Below are positions 21,651-32,707 of a stretch of 64,000 nucleotides of DNA, one piece after another (position 1 is the first letter of the stretch; every line of letters begins with the position of its first letter). The DNA is taken from assembly GCA_963575745.1 (NCBI GenBank), contig CAUYUJ010003071.1, positions 1-64,000 on the forward strand, written 5' to 3'. Under the pieces are notes generated by a model, which searched no databases, was not told where the DNA came from, and saw only the letters and a list, made by a program, of their open reading frames with translations. Made by a program: the position numbers and the translations under genes. Source of the stretch: Prorocentrum cordatum. Its lineage: Eukaryota > Sar > Dinophyceae > Prorocentrales > Prorocentraceae.

Positions 21651-21858
21651 CCGAGCACGGCCTCTCCAACTATGCGTCGCCCTGGGCCCTTCAGATGCGC
21701 TCTGATCTTCACGCTGTCGCTGCCGCCTGCCTGGGCCACTCGGACCTCCTACTGGACCTCGCGGAGCCCCCTTGGCACCTGTACACGTCCGAGGATAAGC
21801 GTAGGGAGCTCCTCGAGATTGAGTTCGGGGAGTATAGGCCTCTGTCTTCACGGTCTGC

Positions 21859-22212
21859 GTGGCCCCACCGGGCTTGGAGGTGGCGGGGGAGGAGTACGTG
21901 CTCAGGGACCTTGAGGTGGAGGTGGGAGACGAGGAGGAGATGTACACGTGCACGCACACGCAGGATGGGATCACTTGTGGGGCTTCTTTCCGCACTCCTA
22001 GGGGTCTTACTGAACGCCTTCGGCATCGTCATCGTATTAGAAATGTGGCGCACATTCTCACACCCTCTAACTCGCGCATCGTGCGCCAAAGCACGTTCGC
22101 GACCCAGACTACAGCTAGCAGGCACCTCCAGAGTGCGATCCGACGCGGCCGATGCGATCCGAGTGGGGCCTCTTCTATCACAGCCTTTCTGGAGCCTCAG
22201 ATCTGCAAGTGA
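21859..22212 (+). pseudogene. LINE C-terminal zinc-finger-like tail
   Basis: Frame 1 reads YTCTHTQDGITCGASF followed by RTPRGLTERLRHRHR, a C-x(7)-C-x(12)-H-x(2-3)-H arrangement close to a C2H2 finger. A second related block (FATQTTASRHLQSAIRRGRC) has lost its first cysteines. Such fingers end many LINE ORF2 proteins. The frame is different from that of the preceding thumb region, so a further frameshift lies near 21850. Confidence 0.55.
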
Positions 22213-22272
22213 CAACTGTGCGAGTTCGAGGGCGCGAACTACGACGACTTCCGTAAACATCTACTCGAGCAT

Positions 22273-23073
22273 CTTCCCGTTCATGTCTTCGCACCGGCAC
22301 TTCATGCCAAAGACTCTTCTTTTCGTGGTACTGATGGCCGCGGCCGCATCCAGTGCACCCGCCACTTTGGAGATGCCCGAATGGATGATGACGCCTGCCA
22401 AGAGGGACGCGGACCCAGGATCGGGGGCGAAGGAGAAGAAGGGCCGCAATGATTCGACTCAGCCGAAGGCCGACTCGATGGTGAACAGCTCTGCGAAGCT
22501 GGTGCTGAACCTGGAGAGGAGGGTGGCGATGCTGGAGTCAGTGGTCTATCGCGCCTTTTTCGTGCAAGAGGGCGCGGACTCCCTCGGAGCGGAGTGCGCG
22601 CAGGCCAACAAAAAATACGACGACGACTCCAAGTCTCTCAAGGAGAGACAGCGATCAGGAGAACACATCGACTGGAAGGCTCGCGGCGCCCCTCAGGTCG
22701 CTCTCTTCGCGGTCATCATCAAGCGGGCCATTGGCCAGCTGGCGCCAGAGGGTCGGGCGCGCACCGCACAGGGCCACACTGCCATGACGGAGTTCTGGAC
22801 GAAGGTCGTTCGTATGCAGACTCCTGCACAGCTGGGCTTGTTCGTGCTACAGTGCCGCTACAAAAGGCTCGCCAGGTCAAGGAGGGCCAGGACGAACCTA
22901 TGGAGAAGAGAGGAGTCCTCACGGTGGCGCTCAACACTCAGGACCTCGAGACAGCGAGGACGCTATGGCCCATTATGATGGAGTACCTGGTCAAGGTGGA
23001 GCAGCGCGAGCCCATTCCTGGAGCGGCCCCACGCGGTCCGACGGAGAGATGGCTGGGATCACAGATCAAGTGA
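22273..23073 (+). pseudogene. Unidentified coding-like frame, retroelement ORF1-like, one frameshift
   Basis: Frame 2 from about ATG 22284 (MSSHRHFMPK) has a short hydrophobic stretch, an acidic/basic linker, a heptad-like segment (LVLNLERRVAMLESVVY) and IDWKARGAPQVALFAVIIKR. At about 22860 the sense moves to frame 1, reading QVKEGQDEPMEKRGVL and LWPIMMEYLVKVEQRE, and ends TGA at 23071-23073. I do not recognise a domain. It follows the LINE in the same orientation, so it may be ORF1 of a neighbouring copy or a host repeat gene. Its composition is less biased than the surrounding frames. Confidence 0.5.
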
Positions 23074-24112
23074 ACCCGACTTCACATGTGACTTGTGCTG
23101 GTGCTGTGATTGAGGGCTCTGCGTTGAATATGAATGCATCTAGCCAGTCTCATGACACAGTGATTGCCCGCCGCATGTCGCCTGCCTTTGCTACCCCACT
23201 GGCGACTTCGGCTAGGCTCAGGGATTTGATTTCCAGGGGCGTGGTTCTTCGGGATGTCCTGGACCGCACGTTTGCTGCGCCTTCTTACGCGGACCCCGGG
23301 CTCCCGAATGCGCCAGTGATGGTGGTGCCTAAGGCGGCTCCCACCAATACTAAGGGAAAGGGAGGTGGTCGTGGTACTGTCCGTGAGGGTACGTGCTGAA
23401 GCCTGGTCCTCTCAGCTGGGCATCTCCCTGGCTGCGCGCCCTGATGGGAGACCGCTCGGTAGAGGCGGCGCGGGTCGGCACCCGACTGGCCACCCGCCCG
23501 CAGGGAGTTTCGAGCTGCAAACGCAGCGCGCAGGGCTTGGCGATGCCTCGAGTTCGTGGTTTCAGGAGCCCCATTGCGTTATTCTATTATATTATATTCT
23601 CCTCCTCCTCCTGCTGGCCCCCCTCTTCCTCCACCTCCCTCACCCGCCCTCTTCTTAGGACTCCTCTTCGCCCTATCCCCCTCTCTCCCCACCTCCTCCT
23701 CCTCCCTTTTCGCAAGCTCCCTGGGACCCCCCCACGCACCACCGGCGTCGCGATCCGTTCCCAACGTGGGCACCCTGGAGTCTCGACCCGTGGCATGTGG
23801 GACTGGCTTCCCACCCCGAGCCGGGCCTGGCAGAAGGCCCCGTGGAGGGCGCATCGGTGAAAACAAAACCTCCCGCCGTGATCGTGCTCACGTCCGCGAA
23901 GGGTCGGATGGGTGGTCACTTTGTCGAGCCCCCCCCCCTACCTCCCCCGACGGGGCGTAGGAGGGGGAGAAGGAGGATGAGGAGGAGGAGGAAGATGAGG
24001 AGGAAGATGAGGAGCAGAACGAGGAAGGGGACCATGACGCTGATGAGAAGGAGGAAGGGAAGGGGGAGGGGTAGGATGAGGAGGAGGAGGAGGAGGGGGA
24101 GGAGGAGGAGGA
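23074..24112. other. No gene recognised; pyrimidine- then GGA-rich
   Basis: A frame to 23399 (frame 3) reads GAVIEGSALNMNA and RLRDLISRGVVLRDV, and could belong to the preceding unidentified protein. After that come CTC-rich (23595-23720) and GGA-rich (23955-24112) tracts. The second runs into the assembly gap. Confidence 0.4.
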
Positions 24113-24212
24113 NNNNNNNNNNNNNNNNNNNNNNNNNNNNNNNNNNNNNNNNNNNNNNNNNNNNNNNNNNNNNNNNNNNNNNNNNNNNNNNNNNNNNNNN
24201 NNNNNNNNNNNN
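24113..24212. other. Assembly gap (100 N)
   Basis: Exactly 100 undetermined bases, a conventional scaffold gap of unknown true length. It lies between a GGA microsatellite and an extremely GC-rich stretch (24213-24365) of CGGCCG and GGCGCC words. Confidence 0.99.
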
Positions 24213-24379
24213 GGCCGCGAGCCCCCTGCGCGGCCGAGGCCCCGCGCGGCGGCCGGCGGCGGGCGCCAAGCGGCGGCTCGGCGATGGCATGCGGCCGCCC
24301 GCGCTCGGCCGGCGCCGGCCGGCGGCGAGGAGGCGGGCTCTCCGCGCTCGGCGCCCGGCCGGCCGATGCCTCCGCCCTT

Positions 24380-24580
24380 TTTACTATCTCGCCCTGTCCC
24401 TCTCCGTCTCGCTTTCTCTCTATCTCTCTCTCTCTCTCTATTGTTGTTGGTACCCCTCTCTCTCTTCCTCCCTCTCTCTCTCTCATCTATGTCTATTTCT
24501 CTTTCTCGTTCTCTCTCTCTCTCTCTGTTTTGTCTCTCTCTCTCTCTCTCTATGTGTTTTTTTGTTTCTCTCTCTCTACC
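24380..24580. repeat. (CT)n microsatellite
   Basis: CTCTCTCT tracts with TGTT and TTTCT interruptions. It is followed by ATATGCATATACATAT-like AT-rich sequence to 24630. Confidence 0.95.
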
Positions 24581-25264
24581 TCTCTTTTTTATATGCATAT
24601 ACATATTTATACAACATATATATATGATAGATGTATACATCTCCCTCTCTAAGGCTGCCGAGGTCATCGATGCGGACGCAGCCAGGGGCAAGACATCGAT
24701 CCACCCAGAGTGGCCACGCAGTGTGGTGCTGCGCTGCCCACAGGCGGCCAGAGCATGCCTGCTCAGCCGCGGCCACGTGACCCAAGCTGAGGGGGGGAAC
24801 CTCCCTGATGAACCGACCTTCAGCCTGGCCCATATGGGTATGTATATCATGTCTTCCCCATCGCACTGAGTGAGGCCCAGCAAGAACTGCTGCTTCATAC
24901 GCTCAGGAAAGGGGCGGGGTCTGAACCGAACAAGACCAAGCCACCAGCGAGCGGACCAAAAGCCCAAGCCGACAGGAACACTCCGAACAGACGGGGCTAG
25001 AGTGCACCAGCGCGCGAGCCCTGACAGACGCCCTCGGACACGACCCCGAGCAGACCAACGGTGGAAACCACAGAGCCCGCTCTACGTTTGCCAAGCATAG
25101 AGGCGTCTGCATCGCCGTGCTGGGGGCCCTCGTGGATACTACCAAAGATAGCCCATCCGTCACTGCCCTTCTCGTGACCACGCGATGGGCGAAATTCCTC
25201 ACCCTCCTCTTTGCCCCGACCACCGCCGCCAGGCGGAGTGCCGCAGCGCGACTGAAGAACGCCG

Positions 25265-25412
25265 CCGACGGTGCTACATGTATACATATGTATATATGTA
25301 TAGTTGTGTACATATACATATATGATCATGTATATATGTGTATGTAGATATGTGTGTTTACACACAGACCTGCATTTGACTATATATATATATATACAGA
25401 TACATATATGTG
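25265..25412. repeat. ATATGT/ATACAT-rich microsatellite
   Basis: Alternating TATGTA and ACATAT words, with TATATATATA at 25381-25395. It separates an upstream frame (to 25276, not recognised) from the endonuclease remnant. Confidence 0.9.
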
Positions 25413-25634
25413 CATAGCTTCCGTCTGCGGCACACTGGATTCCGACATCGCGCCCCGATTCAAATGGGGCTGGGGCGCGGCAAGCAGAGCCGGAGACGGG
25501 CCATATCCCTATGCATCGACGCCGTGCGACGCAAGCGGCCCCGCTTTCTTGCCACGCATCCTCGCCCACGGGTGGGCCAACATCGCAACTGGGCACCCGG
25601 GCGAACGAGCTTGCATATGCGGGCGGTATCTTGA

Positions 25635-26230
25635 CCTCGGTCGCCAGGGACGGGCAGGGCGCGCATTGACTGCGTCTTCGCCAACAGCAGAAGTAGAGAA
25701 CTCGTTGCAAACTGCGCCCTGCTGCACGACCCCCGCCCCCCCACCCTTTCCCACGCCACGCAGCATCTCGGGCTCCTTGCGTTGCTGGACCTCGACGCTG
25801 CTGGACATCCAGCGTTGCGCAATGCTGCGTCGCGCGCTTGGCTACTGGCGTGGATGAGCGACGAGCCCTTGGCGACCGCATCGGGCTTGCCTACCGCACT
25901 CGGACGGGCGAGGCCCACGAAACCAACGACGTGGACACATTGTCCTGACTTCGCCAATCAGGATGCACGCGCCTGCCGCGCCGAGCCCCGCCCAAGAAAT
26001 CAGCAGCAGGACCGAGGCGGATCGCGCGAAGAACCCATTGAGCATGACAGCGCATCGCGCCACCACGAAGCATGCGCCGCCCTTCTTGTCCACCCCGAGC
26101 ACTGAGCCGCAAGCCGCGCCATCATCGCTCTCGACTCGCTGCGGCGCCAACTCGAAGCGGCACGATACCACTTGCGACGGCCCTTGCTTACGATATCACA
26201 CATGGGACCAGCCGTCCTTGGCTGCGAGGA
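25635..26230 (+). pseudogene. Second LINE endonuclease remnant (EEP C-terminal part)
   Basis: Frame 3 reads RARIDCVFANSRSREL, LVANCALLHD, HLGLLALLDLDA and LAWMSDEPLAT, stopping at 26103-26105. After that stop it continues as AIIALDSLRRQLEAARYHL. The R-I-D-C-V-F-A-N block is the conserved Asp segment near the end of EEP endonucleases, and the continuation past the stop has linker character. The catalytic N-terminal half is not visible upstream. Hence a truncated LINE fragment. Confidence 0.55.
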
Positions 26231-26522
26231 CGCATGAAGCGCGCGCGCACGGCGGCGAGCGCCTGCGACCAAAGGCGGCCTCGCAGAGTTCCCCGCCGAC
26301 CTGCGGCTGGACGACCTCGCCCCATCCGCAACGGCGCAGCTGAAAAGGTAGCCAATGGGACAAAGCCAGCCGCAGTAAAGCCAGCCGATACCGTATGAGA
26401 GCCACTAGCGGAGGTAGGGCGGAAAGCTGGTGGGTCACGGCGGCTGGCGCTGCCAGTGCGGGCAATACTTCTGTCCAGACCCACTGCAGTATGGAGTTTC
26501 GGGCTCCCTTCCCAAGAAACCC

Positions 26523-26591
26523 GAGGCGCACTGGATATGGATAAGTTTGCCCCCATAGAGGCTCGATGTTCATCCATATCCAGTGCGCCTC
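26523..26591. repeat. Perfect 20-bp inverted repeat plus a third direct copy
   Basis: GAGGCGCACTGGATATGGAT at 26523-26542 is exactly mirrored at 26572-26591 around a 29-nt loop. GAGGCGCTGGATATGGA recurs in direct orientation at about 26624. Non-coding in any evident frame. Confidence 0.85.
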
Positions 26592-26756
26592 TGCCTTGTG
26601 GCGCCGCTTCCAAAAAAGTCCAAGAGGCGCTGGATATGGACACGAGTCTTGCCCGCAGCCAGCGCGGCGCGCCTGAGCGCGTCGCGCAGCGGGCCCCCCT
26701 CGCGCGCTGGCCGCCGTGCGCGCGGACGGCGGCAACGCAAGCAAGAGTGCGCCCGC

Positions 26757-26815
26757 CCCCTCCTCCTCCTCCTCCTCCTCCTGCCCCTCCTCCTCCTCCT
26801 CCTCCTCCTCCGACT
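26757..26815. repeat. (TCC)n microsatellite
   Basis: Two TCC runs with one GCC interruption. The adjacent 26820-27650 has several frames on both strands but no recognisable domain. Confidence 0.95.
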
Positions 26816-27786
26816 GTGCGTCACCAGACTCACAGTCACAAAGCGACGAAGCATCCACCCAGAGCGGGCGGCCATGGCGCATGGCTTCTCAAAGAGGCAG
26901 CGACGCTGCCCGGCGGAGTCCTGCGCCACTCTGCCAATGCCCTGAGAGCCATGCAGCGCACGGGGGATGATGCCTGAGCTCCGCTTCCACATTCCGAGCC
27001 ATTGCCTTCGGAAAGGGAGGGGAAGCGTCAGCTGACCAGCGATTGCTGGCAGTCATGTAGATAGGGATGCACGCGTGGGAAGCACCAGCTTACCGCAGTT
27101 CAGCGCCATGGAGAGCCCACTGGACCCAGGCAGAGCTTCGCCACGGCACCGCACGCCACCGTCAGAGACGCCAGCATCACGCTGGCACTACGGGTGGAGC
27201 GCGCCCGACACCTACAGGGGGCCCCCGGGTGGAGCTGTACTCGACAGGCGAGCGTGTTTCAACTACCTCGTTACGGACATCGGTTTCAACTTGGCGCTGC
27301 GCGCCGGACGCCCGCCGGACATCGTCCAAGCCAGAAGATGCGTCTACGATAAACACCGCGGGTGCGTTTGCAGCGGAGGGGCGCCGCTACGCGCCACAAT
27401 CCCCAGACGTGACTTTTGCCGACGACGGTAACTCCACCGCGCCCACTGCTAGACAGCCCCAAGCTGCACTCGACGAGACTGTCCTCTTCGACCGCTTTCC
27501 AGGCCGAAACATTCCCCCTGGTAAAGTTGTTGGCTGGGCAGTCGGCGAAGAGCGCCATCGCCAGGCGGCTGCTCTCGAGCTTATCTGACACCCGCTGCGA
27601 GCTCAACGTCATGCGAAGCTTGCGGGAGGCTACGTCAGCGTGGCCCCTGTAGCGGACGATGCCAAGCTGGGCCTGGCGGCCACCGCGGATGCCCAAGTCC
27701 GGCGCGCTATGCCAGACCCGCGCGCAGCGGGCGCGCCCCGAAGGCGCCCATGTCGCGCGCGCGCCCGCTCGGTCAGGCCCCGCGCT

Positions 27787-27984
27787 GCTAGCAGTAAGTC
27801 GGGCCTGTCCCCCTACAGGGGGATTTTCGACGAAAAATTAAAAAAATACCCCAAACATAGTCAAGAAGTACTCTGGGGGCTATGTTTTGAGTATTTTTTC
27901 ACTTTTTGGTGGTATTTTTGGTGTACTGTTATGTTTCGTCGGAGATCCCCCTGCATGGGGGACACGCCCGACATAATGCTAGCA
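27787..27984. mobile_element. Foldback/MITE with GTCGGGC ends
   Basis: TGCTAGCA at both outer ends, then GTCGGGCCTGTCCCCCTAC on the left (from 27798) and GGGGGACACGCCCGAC on the right (to 27972). Arms of about 45 bp pair with few mismatches (AGGGGGATxxxCGACGAAA inside). The centre is AT-rich. No coding capacity. A lone arm sits near 12437. Confidence 0.8.
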
Positions 27985-28189
27985 CGCGCGCCGCAGATGC
28001 CGACGTCCAAGCCCCCGGCGCGAGAGCGCGCGACCTCTGCAACAAAAACTTCGCGTCGGCCGCCGCTCGGCTCCCGGGGGCCCTCCTGGACCTCGCGCGG
28101 CGGGCCCCCCCGGCGCTCTCGCAGTCCCCCCGGGCGCGCCTCTGGGCCGGGCGCCGTCGCGCCATCGGCCCTTCTCGGGGGACTCTTCG

Positions 28190-28330
28190 TGGGGGGGGAT
28201 CCCATGGGGGGATAGAATCCCAGGGGGGGGGATCCCATAGGATCCCCTGGGGATCCCATGGGGGGGCAGGAGGGGATCCCATGGGGCCCCCTCCTGCCCC
28301 CCCATGGGGCCCCCCCCCATGGAGAGTCTC
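28190..28330. repeat. GGATCCCATGGGG low-complexity block with a 20-bp hairpin
   Basis: Repeated GATCCCATGGGGG words. CCATGGGGGGGCAGGAGGGG (28256-28275) is perfectly mirrored at 28288-28307 around 12 nt. G and C runs dominate. Confidence 0.8.
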
Positions 28331-28868
28331 CCGACCTTCTCGGACTGTGGAGACAGGTGCGGAGGGGCGCCGGTCTCAATGCCGAAGCCGAAGAGCTGCG
28401 CGATGACGCGCGGGCCTCCTCAAGAGGCGGCCCTGCGGGCAGCGCCCGGCAAACGTGCTCGCCATCCATCGGCATCGTGCATGACGACTCGGGCGCCTGC
28501 CTTTTCCTGGCTGCGACTCCTGTTCGGCCTGCCCCCCCCCCCACCCCCCGAGCGTCGCGCAGGAGGAGGTCCTTTCTCCGACGCACCCCCGCCGCCAGGC
28601 GCGACCTGGGCGAGGTCGCCGCGGCCATGCAAGGCCTCGACTATTTTGCCATAACCTAAGTACAAGAAAAACCAACGGCTAAACGCATCGCCTCGCGGCT
28701 CGGTCGTCTCTGCAATTACCTCGCGGAGGTGGCGGTACCTGGCAGAGGGAACCCTGCGCGGGCATCTCGGCTGACCCATCTCCGCCGTGCAGGTGGCGTG
28801 ACCGAGCAGAAACGTCGGACGAACACGCAGCTGGGAAATGCCCATACTGGGAGGGGGAACGGACCGTT

Positions 28869-30230
28869 TTGAAAACCATGACCACTGATCAGCAATGGAG
28901 AGACCTTCCGCCTCGCGACAAGCATGGCGGGTTGCCCGCAGAAGACCCGCAGTTGCAGGACTTTGAGGCCGCCCCAGCACGCGACGTGCTCCCAGAGCCC
29001 AGGCCGCCGTCCCCTGCCGAGGCCTCCGGCTCGGACCTGTTCGAAGCCATCCAGCTCGGGCGCTCGGCCTGGTCGAGGCAGCGCGTCATTGGTCGACGCC
29101 CCCGCCCAGCTCCGCCAAGTGGCTACTTCGGAGCGACCTGTCCACATCTCCGTTGGCAACCAGGCCGTCGGCGACGGATTCGAGGCCCTCCTCGCAGTAA
29201 GACCGCCGCAAGTCGCTGGGGCCCAGGCCGACCAGACTTGTTCGAGGCCCAGGAGGTCGGAGGCTATCTCGCCGAGCAAGATTTGAATAGAGGTCGAATC
29301 GCGCCAACCGCAAGAGATCCCGCCATTGCCAGAGCGCGTCTGCCCACCCTGCAGCACGGTGCCATCGACGGAGCCACGCGGCGACACATTCGCAGCGTCT
29401 TTCCACAGCACCGCCGTCGCGACGCATGGCCGTCGTCGCCGCGGGTTGCCTTTTCCAGACAGACGCGCGCTTTACTCGAGGGCTGAGCTCAGCAGGAAGA
29501 TGCCCAAACCGCTAACCGCACGGCAAGGCGACGAGCCACCGGGCTCACCTGGCGACCCCGTCAGGAACCCAAGGCTCACGGGGGCCAGACTTCTGCGACG
29601 ATCTCGACGACCCTTGGGGAGGCCCATCCGACGATTTCGACGGGGAAGACGAGGGCCCATTGGGGTCGGGTGCGGCCGCGGACAACGACGACGAAAGCAC
29701 TTCCATTCCATCGGGAGGCCACGATAGCGACGGCCACGACGCCGACGACAAATGCGCAGCACGGCGTCAGCGAAGGCACTCGGGAGCGGCGCCCCAAGGG
29801 GCGAAAGTCCACCAGGACCCCGCCTCGGCGGCCGCCGCGCATGGACACCAGTTTGCTTCCCCCTCCCACCGGGGCGCGGGGACTGGCGACCGCTTTACCA
29901 CCCAAACGGGCGCAGGCACCGGTGGTGCACCACTGCAGCGAGCGGATTGCAGGCGCGCCCTCGCGCAGCACCGCGTGGCCGCCAGGCAACAGCCAGATCG
30001 GGGGCGCGAAGCGGTTTTCATCATGCGCACCACGGCGCTGCAGCATCGCGTCACAATGCCTTGCGCGGACCCCGCGTTCCATCCAGAAACACCGTAGGCT
30101 TTCGCCATCTGCTGGACAGATACCAACGGGCTCAGTCCGCCAGGAACAACCTGCAACTGGTATTCCGTCCCGCTTCTCTCGGGGTCACTCTCCATGGAAG
30201 CCTCCAGGTGCACCGTGAAGCTCACCGCTA
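28869..30230 (+). other. Coding-like sequence, no domain recognised
   Basis: A + frame from 28869 reads MKTMTTDQQWRDLPPRD and DLFEAIQLGRSAWSRQ, then sense moves to another frame (ISVGNQAVGDGFEALLA). From about 29550 a + frame is strongly acidic: PDFCDDLDDPWGG, SDDFDGEDEGPLG, DNDDESTSIPSGG, ending at 30097. A minus frame over 29767-30372 is also open. Frame hopping suggests a decayed retroelement or gene; I cannot name it or fix the strand with certainty. Confidence 0.3.
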
Positions 30231-30424
30231 GCACACCTGCGTTGCCCCCCCCTCTCTCGGGTGCGCTGCGGGAACAGCGGGCAGTTGGTCCGCGGTCTTT
30301 GCACTGGGCAGTTGCGGGGGATGCCCCAAAGTGGCGCCACGGTCGACTGAGGTGCTGATGCGCGCAGGCCAACGCGCGCTTGAAACTGGCGCTGCATGCC
30401 CGGGTGTGCAGACGGGGCGCGTCA

Positions 30425-31500
30425 CGTCTTGATCGCCACAGACTTGTTTTTTATATTCAGTCGGGGGAGGGGGGCGTTAGTCCGCGCCAGGGGGGAGGGA
30501 GGTTCTTTCCCCACCCCCGTTCGTTTTGCGGCACCCCACACCAGCGCGAGGCAGGCCTGAAGGGCAGCCGCAGCCCGCCACGCCTGGATGGATTGCCGTC
30601 CGAACTGTTGCGCGCTCTCGCTTCCTCTCTTTTTTTCATTTGTGCGCCCCGCTGTCCTGGCCCACCCTCTTTCTCTCTGTTGTTCTTTCTCTCTCGGCGC
30701 CTCCCTTTCACCCCTATCCAGATTCCTCGCCATCCCTCTCAGCATCGCTCTCTCTCTCTCTCGTTATGTGTGTTCCTCTATCTCTCTCGTTTTCTGTCAG
30801 AGTCTCTGTCTCTCTCTCTTGCTCCTTCGCTCCTTTGCTGACCCAAACCGCTTGAAGCGAACAACTCGTATGTCCCGATGTGTTGATATCCGTTTGTAAT
30901 TCGCACATGGTGTCCCTTGGTCGCTCGGCTGATCAAGACTGGCCTCGGGCGCGATTTGATTTTAGCCGCGCGCGCCAGAGGATGGCGCGTGTCCCCGTGG
31001 CAAAAAACAAATAGGAGCCACGCGGTGCGTCCGCGCCGGAGCGCGGGCGCACGACGGGGGAGGGGAGGAGGAGGCAAGCGCCAGAGCAAGGTCGACAGCA
31101 CACTAAGCCAGCACCTCCACTCGTGAGCTAGCCCTGTGTCAGGCAGGGTTTGCGCCGCTCTGTCCCGCACAGGCCCTGCCTGTCGAGATACCCACTTGCC
31201 TGGCGTCGTCGATCGGTCACCTCCGCCTTCTGGGCCTTACCACCTGCTTGCGCGACCCCTGCCCGGGGGCATCAGAAGCTGCAGCCCACCCGTATAACAA
31301 GGACGCACGATAAAAGGCGCAAGGGCCTTGGAAGGCCATGCCGACACTTTGTGGGCGGGGCGCATCCAGCGAAAGCGGCTAAGCATGGGCCGAAGGGGAC
31401 GGCTGCAAGGGTAGCCTCGGAGAGCTGCTCATCCCTCCTGTGCGGGCTCGCTGTAGGCTGGCAGCTCCCACAAGCCCCGTGGGAGCACTCCTCGGGCGGG
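30425..31500. other. No gene recognised; CT-rich tract
   Basis: CTCTCT-rich sequence at about 30740-30830, otherwise unremarkable GC-rich DNA with short frames. Confidence 0.5.
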
Positions 31501-31507
31501 AAGCGTG

Positions 31508-31680
31508 TCAGAGCAGGGGGCCACGGGCGAACCCTACCCCTACCTCCCACGATCTCTGAAGGGGGGAGGCTGGGGTTCATTTCCTTGTACGGGCGCTCCC
31601 GAGCGAAGCGAACCCCACCCTCCCCCCTTCGGGACTCGTGGGGGGTAGAGGTAGGGTTCGCGCGTGGCCCCCTGCTCTGA
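31508..31680. mobile_element. 173-bp inverted-repeat element (MITE-like)
   Basis: The 45-bp left arm 31508-31552 (TCAGAGCAGGGGGCCACGGG...) and right arm 31636-31680 pair at 42 of 45 positions. The core CGAACCCTACC is shared with the foldback at 396-474. The interior contains a second inverted match (GGGGTTCATTTCC/GCGAACCCCACC). Non-coding. Confidence 0.82.
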
Positions 31681-31764
31681 GGGGCCTCGCCCGTCTGCCC
31701 CCCCCCCCTCCCCCCGATGCGGCCAGTGGCTGCTGACTCTCCTCTTCGAGACGCAGCAGCGACC

Positions 31765-31786
31765 CATGGACGAGGAGGAGGAGGAG

Positions 31787-31818
<32 letters not shown>

Positions 31819-31965
31819 AAAGGACGAGGAGGAGGAGGAGGAGGAGGACGAGGACGAGGACGAAAAGGAGGAGGAGGAGGACGAGGACGAGGACGAAGAC
31901 GAGGACGAGGATGAAAAGGAGGAGGAGGAGGAGGAGGAGGAGGAGGAGGAGGAGGAGGAGGAGCG
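31765..31965. repeat. (GGA/GAC)n microsatellite
   Basis: GAGGACGAGGACGAG-type triplets giving Glu/Asp or Ser artefacts in all frames. Confidence 0.97.
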
Positions 31966-32049
31966 CACCTTCCCCGCCGCTCCTGGAGGCTGCCATCCTC
32001 CCCTCCTGCATGGTGCCAGCGGAGCGGACGCCGCGCGAGGCTACCCGCA

Positions 32050-32296
32050 ACTCTGTCCGGCAGGCTCTCCTTGACCAAGGGCCTTCCTTGGGGGACAAAA
32101 AGTCACACAAACATAAAAATTCGGAGGTCCGCGCGGATTTATCGGATCGGCGCCGGACCCCCCTCCCTCGGCGCCGGACTCTGTCCGGCAGGCTCTCCTT
32201 GACCAAGGGCCTTCCTTGGGGGACAAAAAGTCACACAAACATAAAAATTCGGAGGTCCGCGCGGATTTATCGGATCGGCGCCGGACCCCCCTCCCT
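32050..32296 (+). repeat. 119-bp block tandemly duplicated (period 128)
   Basis: 32050-32168 is repeated identically at 32178-32296: ACTCTGTCCGGCAGGCTCTC, then CTTGACCAAGGGCCTTCC, then the left end of the introner-like element (ACAAAAAGTCACACAAACAT). The copies look identical, so the duplication is recent or a local assembly collapse/expansion. Confidence 0.9.
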
Positions 32297-32510
32297 GGCG
32301 CGCGGAGCGCGCCAGGGGCGGCGCCGGAGGCCGCGCCGGGGAGGGGGCCAACCCTCCCAGCGCCGGTCCGAGAAGTCCGCGCGGACCTCCGAGCTGTTAT
32401 GCTTCTGCCACTTTTTGCTCCCCTATTTGAGTCACTTTATGTTTATGCCACTTTCTGTTTTATGCCACTTTTATGTTTCTGTCACTTTTATGTTTATGTT
32501 TGTGCTCCCT
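32090..32510. mobile_element. Introner-like inverted-repeat element, copy at 32 kb
   Basis: Left arm twice (32090-32168, 32218-32296), right arm at about 32355-32430: CCGAGAAGTCCGCGCGGAC, then CCACTTTTTGCTCCCC. This matches the arms of the element in ATPase intron 2. After the right end, CCACTTTxTGTTTxTG words repeat several times to about 32510. No surrounding exon was recognised, so this copy is not evidently an intron. Confidence 0.82.
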
Positions 32511-32571
32511 GTCCCTGCCCCTTGCGAAAGCGCTCTCGGCCGGCTGCTCCCGCGCCACGCCGGCGCCTCTT

Positions 32572-32707
32572 CTGGGATGACCGTGGGGGATCCCAAGTGG
32601 ATAGGGGGGTTACAAGTGGATGCCAAGCCAGGTTGGGCCAGACATAACCCACCTTGGCATCCACTTGTAGCCCCCCTTCCACTTAGGAACCCCCACAGTC
32701 ATCCCAG
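32572..32707. mobile_element. Palindromic CTGGGATGACC element, short copy (136 bp)
   Basis: Begins CTGGGATGACCGTGGGG and ends CCCCACAGTCATCCCAG. Arms share AGTGGATAGGGGGGTTACAAG and GGATGCCAAG. It is an internally deleted version of the ~292-bp elements at 38404-38696 and 51416-51706. TT lies on both sides. Confidence 0.88.

Larger units (their letters stand above)
18514..22250 (+). mobile_element. Degenerate non-LTR retrotransposon (LINE) with endonuclease, reverse transcriptase and zinc-finger tail
   Basis: The order of parts on the + strand is EEP-type endonuclease (18514-19400), a charged linker, reverse transcriptase (about 20000-21650), then a Cys/His zinc-finger-like tail (about 21940-22200). 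The reading frame changes at a C8 run (18994-19001), across a 62-nt insert (about 20428-20493), at a T8 run (21255-21262) and again near 21850. No clear poly-A tail or target duplication was found. The domain order is that of APE-type LINEs (family knowledge). The breaks mean it is probably dead, unless some are sequencing errors in homopolymers. Confidence 0.85.

Noticed and set aside
28660-29411. 231-codon minus-strand frame
   Set aside because: Competes with + frames that show more protein-like segments; no motif on the minus strand, so strand left as uncertain.
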